DNA from: an uncultured Prevotellaceae bacterium
GTDB taxonomy: Bacteria > Bacteroidota > Bacteroidia > Bacteroidales > Muribaculaceae
Direction: 5' to 3'
NCBI GenBank assembly: GCA_905207705.1
Contig: CAJLMA010000004.1
Location: 62,001-126,000 of the forward strand
Length of the DNA stretch: 64,000 nt
A program made the position numbers and the translations under genes. Positions 17,755 through 25,440 of the stretch are shown piece by piece. The notes under the pieces are model-generated. The model was not told the DNA's origin. It ran no database searches and worked only from the letters and a program-made list of their open reading frames with translations. Within the stretch, counting starts at the first letter, position 1. Every line of letters begins with the position of its first letter.

Positions 17755-18816
17755 TTAAATGTGCATTAAATCCCTGTATATGTCGAGGGCAGTTTTTACA
17801 TCATCGATTGAGACAATCGAGCCGACTTTTATCACGCCTATGTCTTCAAGCAACGAAACGTTGATTTCGCCGCCAAGGCTCTTCTTGTCGTGTTTCATCA
17901 GTGAGATTATTTCATCGTATTCGTCGCATGTGATGTGGAATGCTCCGTAATTGTCGGCAACAAACCTTGCCACCTCATGCAACACTGCCGACGGGAACTT
18001 GTAAAGCATGTGCGACATTACGAGTTCTGCCACCAAGCCCCAAGCCACGGCATATCCGTGAGGAACCGGGGCGTTGCGTTTCATAGCGAGGCTTTCGAAT
18101 GCGTGTCCGGCCGTATGCCCGAGGTTCAAAGCCTTCCTGATCCCATGTTCATGTGGATCTTCCTTGACTATGCGCTCCTTGAGCATTACCGACTTTTTCA
18201 GCAGGTACAACAGATGTTCAAGGTCGCCATCGGTGATGTCGTAAGCTATCAGTTCGTTGAAGTATCCCTTGTCGCTCAGTAAGCCGTGTTTCAGCATTTC
18301 GGCATAGCCCGATTTCATCTCGGTCGAGGGCAGCGTGTCAAAAAACAGGGTGGATATGATAACCGCCGAAGCTTCGTTGAAAACGCCTATTTCGTTTTTA
18401 AGCCCTGAGAAGTTCACGCCTGTTTTCCCACCTATAGAAGCATCGACAGCTCCAAGTAGAGTGGTTGGTATGTTGACGAACTTGATACCTCGCTTGAAAA
18501 CTGACGCTGCAAATCCTCCAAGGTCGGTTACCACGCCGCCGCCGATGTTCAACAGAATCGTCTTTCTTGTAGCTCCGTTGTCTACGAGTTGCTGCCACAC
18601 CGATGCGGCCGTGTCGAGATTCTTGTTTATGTCGCCTGCCGCGATTGTGATGCGTGGAGATGATGCCAGCAGCGGAATGTCGCATATTTTGGGTAACGCA
18701 AGTCTGTCGGCATTCGTGTCGGTAAGCGTTACTACTTTGTTGAAGTCGGCGTTGCCGAGTATGCGGTTGAGTGCATCGGCAATGTCATTGGTGTATATTA
18801 TGGATTGATGTTCCAT
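17755..18816 (-). CDS. aroB: 3-dehydroquinate synthase
   Basis: 353 residues. It converts DAHP to 3-dehydroquinate, step two of the shikimate pathway, using NAD and a divalent metal. Visible motifs: the NAD-binding GGGVVTDLGGFAASVFKRG, NIPTTLLGAVDASIGGKTGVN, KNEIGVFNEA, GYAEMLKHGLL with the metal-binding Glu, LNLGHTAGHAFE with metal-binding His, and PHGYAVAWGL with a third. All key residues appear intact. The gene starts 13 bp after the HAD phosphatase and is followed at 36 bp by the TrpC-like gene, so the three are probably co-transcribed. Confidence 0.96.
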   Translation of the reverse strand: MEHQSIIYTNDIADALNRILGNADFNKVVTLTDTNADRLALPKICDIPLLASSPRITIAAGDINKNLDTAASVWQQLVDNGATRKTILLNIGGGVVTDLGGFAASVFKRGIKFVNIPTTLLGAVDASIGGKTGVNFSGLKNEIGVFNEASAVIISTLFFDTLPSTEMKSGYAEMLKHGLLSDKGYFNELIAYDITDGDLEHLLYLLKKSVMLKERIVKEDPHEHGIRKALNLGHTAGHAFESLAMKRNAPVPHGYAVAWGLVAELVMSHMLYKFPSAVLHEVARFVADNYGAFHITCDEYDEIISLMKHDKKSLGGEINVSLLEDIGVIKVGSIVSIDDVKTALDIYRDLMHI

Positions 18817-18829
18817 GCGTGTTTAGGTT

Positions 18830-19588
18830 TTATTTGATTGTCATTGCGGTCGCTTCAAGCAAATCGGGAAGTCGCCGGGCAAATTCGGGCATAGAGTGAT
18901 AAACGATGTCGGCTCCACTTGCCGTCATGTCGGCTTCGGGAATAGGACCGGTCGTTATGCCTATCGTGAAGCAACCTGCTGCATGGCCGGCTTTTACTCC
19001 GAGAGGCGCGTTTTCAATTACGAAGGCTTCACCAGCCGTGCAACCTGCAAATTCGAGTCCTTTCAAGTATGGTTCCGGGTTGGGTTTGCCGTGTGTCACG
19101 TTGAGTGCTGTTACCCTGTTCTCTGGCAAGAAGATTCCCGGGTAGTCCCGGTCGAGCCTGTCAAGGATTGAATGTTGTCCCGAACCGGTGACAAGCACAC
19201 ATGTAATGCCGGCATTTTTCAACTGGGTGAGCATGTCGCCTGCTCCCGGCATTTTGGCGGGTTCTCCTATTTCGGCAAAATATCGTGCTTTCCGAGCATA
19301 GAGTTCTTTGCATTCCTCGTCACTTGCGTCTCGTCCGTAAGCGCGTTGGTACAATATGTTGATCGTAGCAGCTCCGGTCATGCCTTCATAGGCATAGAAT
19401 TCATCGCGAGTGCATTCTATTCCGAGTTCTTGCGCCATTCTGAACCATGCGGCAGTGTGGCCTTTCATCGAGTCGTACAGGACGCCATCCATGTCGATTA
19501 GGGCAGCTTTTATTCGTAGGGAGTCATATCCGTTACGGGCGAGGTAGTTGTTTACAGCTTTGGATTCGTACATTGTGAATTTGAACAT
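18830..19588 (-). CDS. HAD-superfamily hydrolase, beta-phosphoglucomutase-like
   Basis: 252 residues. Motif I is IDMDGVLYDSM (two catalytic Asp, about residues 32-34), motif II VLVTGSGQ, motif III around HGKPNPEPYLKGLEFAG, and motif IV in VIENAPLGVKAGHAAG. The helical cap between motifs I and II places it with the phosphoglucomutase/sugar-phosphate phosphatase subfamily. The N-terminal extension of about 27 residues before motif I is unusual; a start at 19573 (MYESKAV) is an alternative. Substrate unknown. It leads the HAD-aroB-trpC-like gene set. Confidence 0.85.
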   Translation of the reverse strand: MFKFTMYESKAVNNYLARNGYDSLRIKAALIDMDGVLYDSMKGHTAAWFRMAQELGIECTRDEFYAYEGMTGAATINILYQRAYGRDASDEECKELYARKARYFAEIGEPAKMPGAGDMLTQLKNAGITCVLVTGSGQHSILDRLDRDYPGIFLPENRVTALNVTHGKPNPEPYLKGLEFAGCTAGEAFVIENAPLGVKAGHAAGCFTIGITTGPIPEADMTASGADIVYHSMPEFARRLPDLLEATAMTIK

Positions 19589-19619
19589 TAAAGAACAGTG
19601 TGGTTAGGCGACTGCCATG

Positions 19620-19627
19620 CAAAGTTA
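19620..19627 (-). promoter_or_regulatory. -7 box upstream of the HAD-aroB operon
   Basis: Minus strand TAACTTTG, a full match to TAnnTTTG, 32 bp before the first start codon. No good TTTG is seen at the expected distance, so only half of the promoter is supported. Confidence 0.45.
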
Positions 19628-19766
19628 ACATAAATCTATATATCAACCGTCGGAAATATGCAGATTAACGCAATAAGATACAGTTATGAGTTTGTAAGGG
19701 CAACTTGAAATTGATCAGAGGAGTAATTACAAAAGGGTTTCCAATTGTTGCTTTATGCAGCACATA

Positions 19767-20147
19767 TTAGTCAGTTGTCATGTTTTCATTCTTATTTCTG
19801 TCCTGCATGATGTTGTCCATTTGTTCCTTAGCCCAATGAATAAGAGAATCCAGATGTGGCAGCAGGGATTTGCCCCTGTCGGTTAAAGAATATTCTACTT
19901 TAGGTGGTATCTGTGCATACACTTTGCGTTTGACAATGCCGTCGTTCTCCAACGTGCGCAAGGTTACGGTCAACATTTTCTGAGATATGTCGGGAATTGC
20001 TTTTTTGAGTTCACCGAATCTCATGATAGGTACTTGCTCTAATGAGAATATTGTCAGTATCGACCATTTGTCACAAATGCGCGAAAGGATATTTCGTATT
20101 GGGCAATTTTTGATAAAAATTTCGTCTTTTAAATTGTCGACTTCCAT
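19767..20147 (-). CDS. HxlR-family winged-helix transcriptional regulator
   Basis: 126 residues. HxlR signature is complete: CPIRNILSRICDKWSILTIFSL near residues 15-36, RFGELKKAIPDISQKMLTVTLRTLENDGIV as the recognition helix region, and VEYSLTDRGKSLLPHL for the wing. The Cys at the start of CPI is the one that senses redox or reactive electrophiles in some relatives. It is divergent from a reductase operon, with a perfect palindrome between them, so it probably represses that operon and itself. Confidence 0.93.
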   Translation of the reverse strand: MEVDNLKDEIFIKNCPIRNILSRICDKWSILTIFSLEQVPIMRFGELKKAIPDISQKMLTVTLRTLENDGIVKRKVYAQIPPKVEYSLTDRGKSLLPHLDSLIHWAKEQMDNIMQDRNKNENMTTD

Positions 20148-20172
20148 AAATTATTGTGTATTAAATACAATA

Positions 20173-20180
20173 CAAAAGTA
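20173..20180 (-). promoter_or_regulatory. -7 box of the hxlR-type gene
   Basis: Minus strand TACTTTTG matches TAnnTTTG, 26 bp before the start codon. The upstream box is not clear in this AT-rich stretch. Confidence 0.45.
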
Positions 20181-20210
20181 ACAAAAAATCAAATTTTATA
20201 TAAGGTTACT

Positions 20211-20233
20211 ATATTTTATGTAGTATAAAATAT
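20211..20233. promoter_or_regulatory. palindromic operator candidate for the HxlR regulator
   Basis: Perfect 9-bp arms ATATTTTAT (20211-20219) and ATAAAATAT (20225-20233) around the 5-bp spacer GTAGT. It lies between the divergent regulator and reductase genes, 30 bp upstream of the regulator's -7 box. Position and symmetry suit a dimeric repressor site. Confidence 0.55.
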
Positions 20234-20332
20234 GTTAATCGTTCATAGACAAGTGGCTAATGCTGAGTTTGGTTTCTGTTTGGTAAGTATCTGAATATTA
20301 AGTGCCTGCTTGTTTGCATTGGCATTAATGCA

Positions 20333-20340
20333 TAATTTTG
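20333..20340 (+). promoter_or_regulatory. -7 box of the reductase operon
   Basis: TAATTTTG, full match to TAnnTTTG, 44 bp before the ATG at 20385. A TTG-containing stretch (GCTTGTTTG) lies 16-20 bp upstream. Confidence 0.6.
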
Positions 20341-20384
20341 TGCCATTGCAATAGTAAAGTATAATTCATAATAAAAAAACAGGT

Positions 20385-21044
20385 ATGAAAAATGTAGTAT
20401 TAATTGGTGCGAGCGGATTTGTAGGTACCGCCATATTGAACGAACTTTTGGATCGAGGTCATCATGTGACGGCAATTGTGCGCAATGCGTCAAAAATAAA
20501 GAGAGAATCTCCCGATTTGGAAATAAAAGAAATCGATGTGGAGGATGTGCCTGCCATAATTGAAGTCCTTAAAGGCAAAGATGCGGTGATAAGCGCATAC
20601 AACCCGGGATGGACAAATCCAAATATGTATGAGGACACTTTGCGCGTATATCCTAAAATATTGGATGAAGTGAAAGCTTCGTGCGTGAAACGTTTGCTCA
20701 TTGTGGGTGGTGCTGGCAGTCTGTTTGTAAAACCGGGTTTGCGATTGGTCGATACCGGCACTTTGCCTGAAGCGTGGCTTCCCGGAGTTAAGTCGATGGC
20801 AAAGTTTTATCTTGAAACTTTGGTGAACGAAAAGGAGCTTGATTGGGTATTCTTTTCTCCGGCAGCCAATCTGGGTAATCTTACCACAGGCGTGCGCACA
20901 GGAAAATTTCGTCTTGGTAAGGACGACTTGATTGTGGATGAAAAAGGCGAGAGCTTTATCTCGGTTGAAGATTACGCAATGGCGATGGTTGACGAATTGG
21001 AACAAGAAAACCATCACAGAGAGCGTTTCACTATTGGTTATTAA
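20385..21044 (+). CDS. NAD(P)H-binding atypical short-chain reductase
   Basis: 219 residues. It has an N-terminal Rossmann motif GASGFVGTAILNELLDRGH (GxxGxxG at residues 8-14), a following basic segment (IVRNASKIK) that suggests NADP preference, AVISAYNPGW, LLIVGGAGSLF, and a C-terminal SVEDYAMAMVDELEQ, as in the NmrA/YwnB-like reductases usually paired with HxlR regulators. The substrate is not known; redox or electrophile defence is likely. It is the only intact gene of what was a three-gene operon; the two genes after it are decayed. Confidence 0.88.
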   Translation: MKNVVLIGASGFVGTAILNELLDRGHHVTAIVRNASKIKRESPDLEIKEIDVEDVPAIIEVLKGKDAVISAYNPGWTNPNMYEDTLRVYPKILDEVKASCVKRLLIVGGAGSLFVKPGLRLVDTGTLPEAWLPGVKSMAKFYLETLVNEKELDWVFFSPAANLGNLTTGVRTGKFRLGKDDLIVDEKGESFISVEDYAMAMVDELEQENHHRERFTIGY

Positions 21045-21070
21045 ATACCCTCCGGGCTTTTGTGGTGAAT

Positions 21071-21472
21071 ATGGAAAAAGTATTGGATTTTATAGTTAAG
21101 CGCAAAAACGTTGTATTGGCGACTGTGGATAGCGACAAGCCTAAGTTGCGCGTGTTCCAGATTATGAAACAGGATGGAGCGTCGTTTTATTTTGCCACAA
21201 ATAAAGGAAAAGAGGTTTACACGCAGTTGCAACGTAATGGTAACGTTGAATTTATTGCGATGGATGGGAATGTATAGGTTCGTGTGGCAGGTCATGCCTT
21301 TTTTTGATGTGCCAGACGACATGGCGCAAGAGATATATCGCACAATCCTATCTTAAAGCATTTCCATGACAGCTATAAGACCATTGCTTTTTTCGGAGTA
21401 AAGGCCGAGAAAATCGATTATTATGACTTGGGGGCCAATCCTGTAACTTTTGAATCGGTCTCTTTAGTATAA
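21071..21472 (+). pseudogene. pyridoxamine 5'-phosphate oxidase-like (FMN-binding) gene, broken
   Basis: The frame begins MEKVLDFIVKRKNVVLATVD at 21071 and shows the split-barrel PNPOx pattern (KLRVFQIMKQDG, SFYFATNKGKEVYTQL, NVEFIAMDGNV). It then hits TAG at 21275-21277. Beyond it the same frame reads VRVAGHAFF, and one base must be dropped in the T7 run at 21299-21305 to continue as DVPDDMAQEIYRTILS. A later shift restores the first frame for HFHDSYKTIAFFGVKAEKI and the normal end DYYDLGANPVTFESVSLV before TAA at 21470-21472. One stop and at least two shifts make it a pseudogene. It is 26 bp after the reductase. Confidence 0.85.
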
Positions 21473-21491
21473 GTTATTGGGAGATAGTATT

Positions 21492-21908
21492 ATGAGGAAG
21501 TGCTACGCGTTGTTGTCGGCTCTCTTTGTCGCATTGACGGCAATTTTTGTCAAGGTAGGGGTAAGGACATTAATTCCGACTTGTCCACTGCCATACGCAC
21601 CACGGTGATATTCTTTCTTTATCACATGGAGGCATTATCTTGTTTGTTGTTTGGCTCACATGTCAATGAAATAAAGGAGATTTCACCGTCATGCGTGGTC
21701 GTTTCTATTGCTAAGTGGAGTTGCGACTAGGTTGTCGTGGCTATTCTACTTTAAGGCATTGCAGGCGTGCGATGTTTCGTGAATGGTGCCGATAGACAAG
21801 TTAAGCGTAGTTATTACGATTTGCTTATCTCAAGGAGGAAGTCAGTCTGCAAGTGATATTGGAGCACTGTTAATTACTTGTGGAAGCGTCATTATATTTA
21901 TTAAATGA
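21492..21908 (+). pseudogene. EamA/DMT-type transporter, decayed remnant
   Basis: Starts MRKCYALLSALFVALTAIFVKVGV, the first helix of a short EamA transporter. A one-base shift near 21560 is needed to continue as DINSDLSTAIRTTVIFFLYHME. After a poor middle part the frame reads LSGVATRLSWLFYFKALQACDVS, an in-frame TGA, then MVPIDKLSVVITICLS and DIGALLITCGSVIIFIK before TGA at 21906-21908. These are the last helices of the same family, with a normal order and about 138 codons in total. Several stops and shifts show it is dead. It was probably co-transcribed with the reductase and the PNPOx-like gene. Confidence 0.78.
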
Positions 21909-21931
21909 TTTTATGACGTGATTTTGTATGC

Positions 21932-21970
21932 AAAAGCAGGGGCTGTACATAAAGTGCAGCCCCTGCTTTT
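21932..21970 (-). terminator. terminator of the GIN-domain gene
   Basis: Perfect 14-bp arms AAAAGCAGGGGCTG (21932-21945) and CAGCCCCTGCTTTT (21957-21970), 15 bp past the minus-strand stop. A/T-rich flanks make it bidirectional. Confidence 0.88.
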
Positions 21971-21984
21971 GATTCCTTGCGAGG

Positions 21985-23016
21985 TTATTCTTTATAGATG
22001 TTTTCAGTTTTGCCACTTGCCGAGAGTTTAGGGTTGCCGTTGTAGCATATTTCCCCACTACCCGAGGCATGTGCTTTAAGAGAGACATTGGCTGTGCATT
22101 CTATTGTCCCCGAGCCTGTGACGCTTGCCGATACATTGTTGGCAATGAGGTCGGCCGCATCTATGCAGCCTGAGTTGAGCACATCGTAGCTGGCATTGCT
22201 GCTTCGGCCTGCAAGCGTAATGTCGCCCGAACCTGCAAGGGATGCCGCAGTGTTGTCGGCTTGCAGGTACTCGCATTCCAAGTCTCCGCTGCCGTTTACC
22301 GAACCCGAGAAAGATGAAGCTTTGAGCGACTCTATCAACAAGTCGCCGCTTCCATCCACAGTAGAGCTTGCGTATTTTGACGAGGCTGACGAGATGCTTA
22401 TGTCGCCACTGCCGGCTACAGATACTTTTAGGCCTTGGGATGCGTCGGCTTGTTGTATTGCCAAATCTCCCGAACCGTTAACTGTTGCTGTTATCGAGCC
22501 TGCCGTTATCCCACCAAGCCTCAAGTCTCCACTGCCGTTGATTGTCGCCTTTACGTTTCCGGCTTTCACGCCTGGAGCGTACATGTCGCCACTGCCCAAT
22601 ATTTCAAATTCTGCATCGCCCGAGGTGCTTACGTCCGATTTGACATACATGTCGCCGCTGCCTGTTATTGTAAACTTGTCGGCGCGAGGCGAGTAGGCGT
22701 ATATTGTCACATCATCAATGTCAACGTCTTCATTCCAAAAATATCCGTGTTGTTCCTTTTTGCATGAGATGCGCAATTGTGAGTCCTCTACTCGGATGTC
22801 GAGCATCGACAACGCTTTGTCAGGGCCTTCGATTTTGATGTGCGACGTTGAATTTGTGGCATATACGACATTAATCGAGCCTATAAGGTTTATTTCGGTG
22901 AAATTATCCACTTTCATGTTTCGGGAGACGACTGTCGTGCCTGCTTGAGTGGTACAGGAAGATGCTGCTGTCAAGAATGCGGCCAATGCTAATGTGATAG
23001 ATGAAATGCTTTTCAT
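21985..23016 (-). CDS. GIN-domain (DUF2807) repeat lipoprotein
   Basis: 343 residues from the ATG at 23016, which opens the signal MKSISSITLALAAFLTAASSC with a lipobox Cys at about residue 21. The ATG at 23082 is rejected because it buries this signal. The body has a GIN-type start (VDNFTEINLIGSINVVYAT) and then about ten GSGD/GSGE turns spaced by about 20 residues, each followed by a short beta-strand, the pattern of a right-handed parallel beta-helix. Family members are cell-surface or periplasmic putative adhesins of unknown ligand. The GSGD turns may bind calcium, though this is inference. It has its own terminator. Confidence 0.88.
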   Translation of the reverse strand: MKSISSITLALAAFLTAASSCTTQAGTTVVSRNMKVDNFTEINLIGSINVVYATNSTSHIKIEGPDKALSMLDIRVEDSQLRISCKKEQHGYFWNEDVDIDDVTIYAYSPRADKFTITGSGDMYVKSDVSTSGDAEFEILGSGDMYAPGVKAGNVKATINGSGDLRLGGITAGSITATVNGSGDLAIQQADASQGLKVSVAGSGDISISSASSKYASSTVDGSGDLLIESLKASSFSGSVNGSGDLECEYLQADNTAASLAGSGDITLAGRSSNASYDVLNSGCIDAADLIANNVSASVTGSGTIECTANVSLKAHASGSGEICYNGNPKLSASGKTENIYKE

Positions 23017-23141
23017 TGTGTAATATTTTATATTTTTTTGTTTATGTCCATTAGACGTGGTGAGAGTGTCCGAAAGTTGCATTTATTATGGAAATGACAG
23101 CATAAATTTATAATTTTTGCACGATATGTTGAAACGCAATC

Positions 23142-24266
23142 TCAGTTTTTATTTGCTGTTTTCTCAATTTCTGCCCGTTTGAACTTGTTGTCGGCTTTCC
23201 TGTATAAGCATATCCATGCCAGTGGAATAGCTGTGCCCACGATTGTGTATAAAATCCAGAACAGGTCGCCGTGGTGGTCGTGTATCACCATGTGGCATCC
23301 TATTTGGCCGAAATCGAGACCGTACCACCATATTTTTACAAGGCTGACCAACTTGAATGCAGATATGTGGAAAATGTAGACATATACCGACATGTCTCCG
23401 GCGTAAACGAGGAATCGTTTTACAGGATTGTCGTGCTTGTCGATGGCCGACGCTATGATGTGCAGCATCAAGAAGCCTGCAATGCCTGTGAGAGGCAACG
23501 TTAGGGCATCTTGTAGTTTCGGAGAAAGGTTCATGCCAGCCCATGCAAAGTGGGTGCCGGCGCACAGGAATGCGAAAAATAGCACAGCCATCCACCATCT
23601 CAGTCTCAAACGTGGTTCAAAGTGCCGGTATATCACTCCGCAGGCAAAAAACAGAATGCCCCAAGTCTCTCTTATGCCGCCTTGCACAACGTTAATTACC
23701 GACAGCTTGTTGCTTATCTTGAATACTGCAAATGCCACGGCGAGAATGGCGATAGCGGCAGCAACTTTCCATCCGTTAAACCATGAGTTGCGCTTCTCAA
23801 GCAGCTTGAACAATATGAGGAAAACTATGCTTGAAATGAGCAATGCCCTGAAAAACCAGAATGCGCCGGCGAGGAATTCATCATATCCGCCCATTGCGAA
23901 TACGATTGAAACGAGGCGTTGCAGGAATTGGTGGAGAGTGTAAGGGTGCGTGACACCTCCGCTCCAGTTGCCGTATTGCTCGTTGAGTATCCCTGCGGTG
24001 AAGAGGAAATTGTGGATAAGGAGGAAGAACAAGCTCCATTTCAAGAACGGAATGTATAGACTGTTGAAACGTTTTCGGCAAAACTCCCATGGCTCGTCCA
24101 CATTCTTGCGAGAAAAGAAGTAGCCCGAAGCCATGAAGAATACCGGCATGTGAAAGAGGTATATGAACGTGGTTATTTGTCCGGGGGCTTCGGCGTGGCC
24201 GAGTACCATGAGTATGATGGCAAGCCCTTTGACAATCGACATTGTGGTGTTGCGTTTGCTGCTCAT
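23142..24266 (-). CDS. acyltransferase 3 family membrane protein
   Basis: About 374 residues from the ATG at 24266 (MSSKRNTTMSIVKGLAIILM); the longer frame to 24476 runs through sequence with no family match. Family hallmarks are KGLAIILMVLGHAEAPG, with the catalytic His in GHA, and YLFHMPVFFMASGYFFSRKN. About ten membrane helices follow. Such enzymes transfer acetyl or other acyl groups to sugars of exopolysaccharide, O-antigen or peptidoglycan from the cytoplasmic face. No partner gene is adjacent, so the acceptor is unknown. Confidence 0.9.
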   Translation of the reverse strand: MSSKRNTTMSIVKGLAIILMVLGHAEAPGQITTFIYLFHMPVFFMASGYFFSRKNVDEPWEFCRKRFNSLYIPFLKWSLFFLLIHNFLFTAGILNEQYGNWSGGVTHPYTLHQFLQRLVSIVFAMGGYDEFLAGAFWFFRALLISSIVFLILFKLLEKRNSWFNGWKVAAAIAILAVAFAVFKISNKLSVINVVQGGIRETWGILFFACGVIYRHFEPRLRLRWWMAVLFFAFLCAGTHFAWAGMNLSPKLQDALTLPLTGIAGFLMLHIIASAIDKHDNPVKRFLVYAGDMSVYVYIFHISAFKLVSLVKIWWYGLDFGQIGCHMVIHDHHGDLFWILYTIVGTAIPLAWICLYRKADNKFKRAEIEKTANKN

Positions 24267-24294
24267 CGGGTATTGTTTGTCTGTTTGTCGACAA

Positions 24295-24385
24295 AAATAG
24301 CGAAAGTTGAGCGCAGGACAATCAAACTTGTTTGAAATTGTCATGCCAAGACGCATTATTGAAAATAGCGAAAGTCGAGCGCAGG
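24295..24385. repeat. pair of 23-bp direct repeats
   Basis: AAATAGCGAAAGTTGAGCGC plus AGG at 24295-24317 and the same with one T-to-C change at 24363-24385, starting 68 bp apart. They lie between the divergent acyltransferase and TraB/GumN genes. No role is known; a shared regulator site is possible. Confidence 0.6.
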
Positions 24386-24469
24386 GGCAAGCCAATTTTT
24401 TTGCACAATGTTTGAGGGATATTATTTTTGTGATTGACAAATTATTAAAAGACAAATTGGAAAGTAGGC

Positions 24470-25342
24470 ATGGCACGAAAATTTATTTTGATTGTTGCGA
24501 TGGTAATGGCGGCTATTATGGCGAAGTCGCAGTTTTTGTGGAAAATATCGGGCAAAGGGGTGGAACATGACTCGTATGTTTTGGGTACGCATCATGTGGC
24601 TCCGTTGTGGATGCTCGACAGTATAGCTGGATTTGATGAAGCTTTTTCGTCCTGTGAACAGGTTTACGGGGAGGTAAAGATGTCTGAAGCCGGAGCGGCC
24701 ATGGCTGCAAAGATGCAAAAATACATGATGGCTCCCGAGGACAGCCTCCTGACGTCGCTTTACGACGAGGATGAGTTGAAGGTGGTAGATGCTGCCGTAA
24801 GGAAATATTTCAATGTGCCTGTCGGGCAACTTGCCATGATGAAGCCGGCAGCGTTGATGACGCAGGTTGCAGTAATATTGTCGGCCAAGGCATTTGACGG
24901 CTTTAACCCAGAGAAGCAGATTGATGGCGTAGTGCAGCAAATGGCTAAGGGGCGTCACATGGAGATAAACGGATTTGAAACTGTTGAGGAACAGTTGCAT
25001 TTGCTTTTTGACACCCCGGTTGCTGAACAGGCCGAAGACCTGTTGGAGATGTTCAAGGAAGAACAGCGGTATGTGGATTTTTCGAGACGGTTGGCCGATT
25101 TGTATGTGCATCAAGATATCGACGGGTTGTATGAAATGATGCTTGACCCTGAATTCGGAATGACCGAGGCCGAGACTGCCGTGATGATGAATGACAGAAA
25201 TGAGAGATGGATTGAACAATTGAAAACCATATTGCCCGAAAAATCAACATTCATTGTGGTGGGAGCCGGGCATCTGCCCGGAGATAAAGGGCTGTTGTCG
25301 TTGTTGAAGAAAGAAGGGTACTCGGTTACGCCTGTGCGTTGA
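24470..25342 (+). CDS. TraB/GumN family secreted protein
   Basis: 290 residues with a Sec signal peptide (MARKFILIVAMVMAAIMAKS). The mature domain opens with FLWKISGKGVEHDSYVLGTHH, the family's first motif (LGTHH, usually GTxH), and ends with IVVGAGHLPGDKGLLSLLKKEG, the second conserved block (GAGHLxGxxG). A pair of conserved His and Glu residues suggests a metal-dependent hydrolase related to Tiki/EreA-type enzymes. Likely periplasmic; substrate unknown. Confidence 0.9.
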   Translation: MARKFILIVAMVMAAIMAKSQFLWKISGKGVEHDSYVLGTHHVAPLWMLDSIAGFDEAFSSCEQVYGEVKMSEAGAAMAAKMQKYMMAPEDSLLTSLYDEDELKVVDAAVRKYFNVPVGQLAMMKPAALMTQVAVILSAKAFDGFNPEKQIDGVVQQMAKGRHMEINGFETVEEQLHLLFDTPVAEQAEDLLEMFKEEQRYVDFSRRLADLYVHQDIDGLYEMMLDPEFGMTEAETAVMMNDRNERWIEQLKTILPEKSTFIVVGAGHLPGDKGLLSLLKKEGYSVTPVR

Positions 25343-25400
25343 AACAATGTATTGCATTTTAAAAGATGCTGAGGATGACGCCTTTTTTGTAGAAGTTTTA

Positions 25401-25408
25401 TAACTTTG
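25401..25408 (+). promoter_or_regulatory. -7 box of gltX
   Basis: TAACTTTG matches TAnnTTTG, 32 bp before the ATG. No TTTG is found at 18-20 bp, so the call rests on one box. Confidence 0.5.
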
Positions 25409-25440
25409 CAAAGTTTTTTACATTCTTTAAACAGAAAATT

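Noticed and set aside
24267..24476. Long N-terminal extension of the acyltransferase gene
   Set aside because: The extension has no family similarity and covers the direct repeats; the normal acyltransferase N-terminus starts at 24266.
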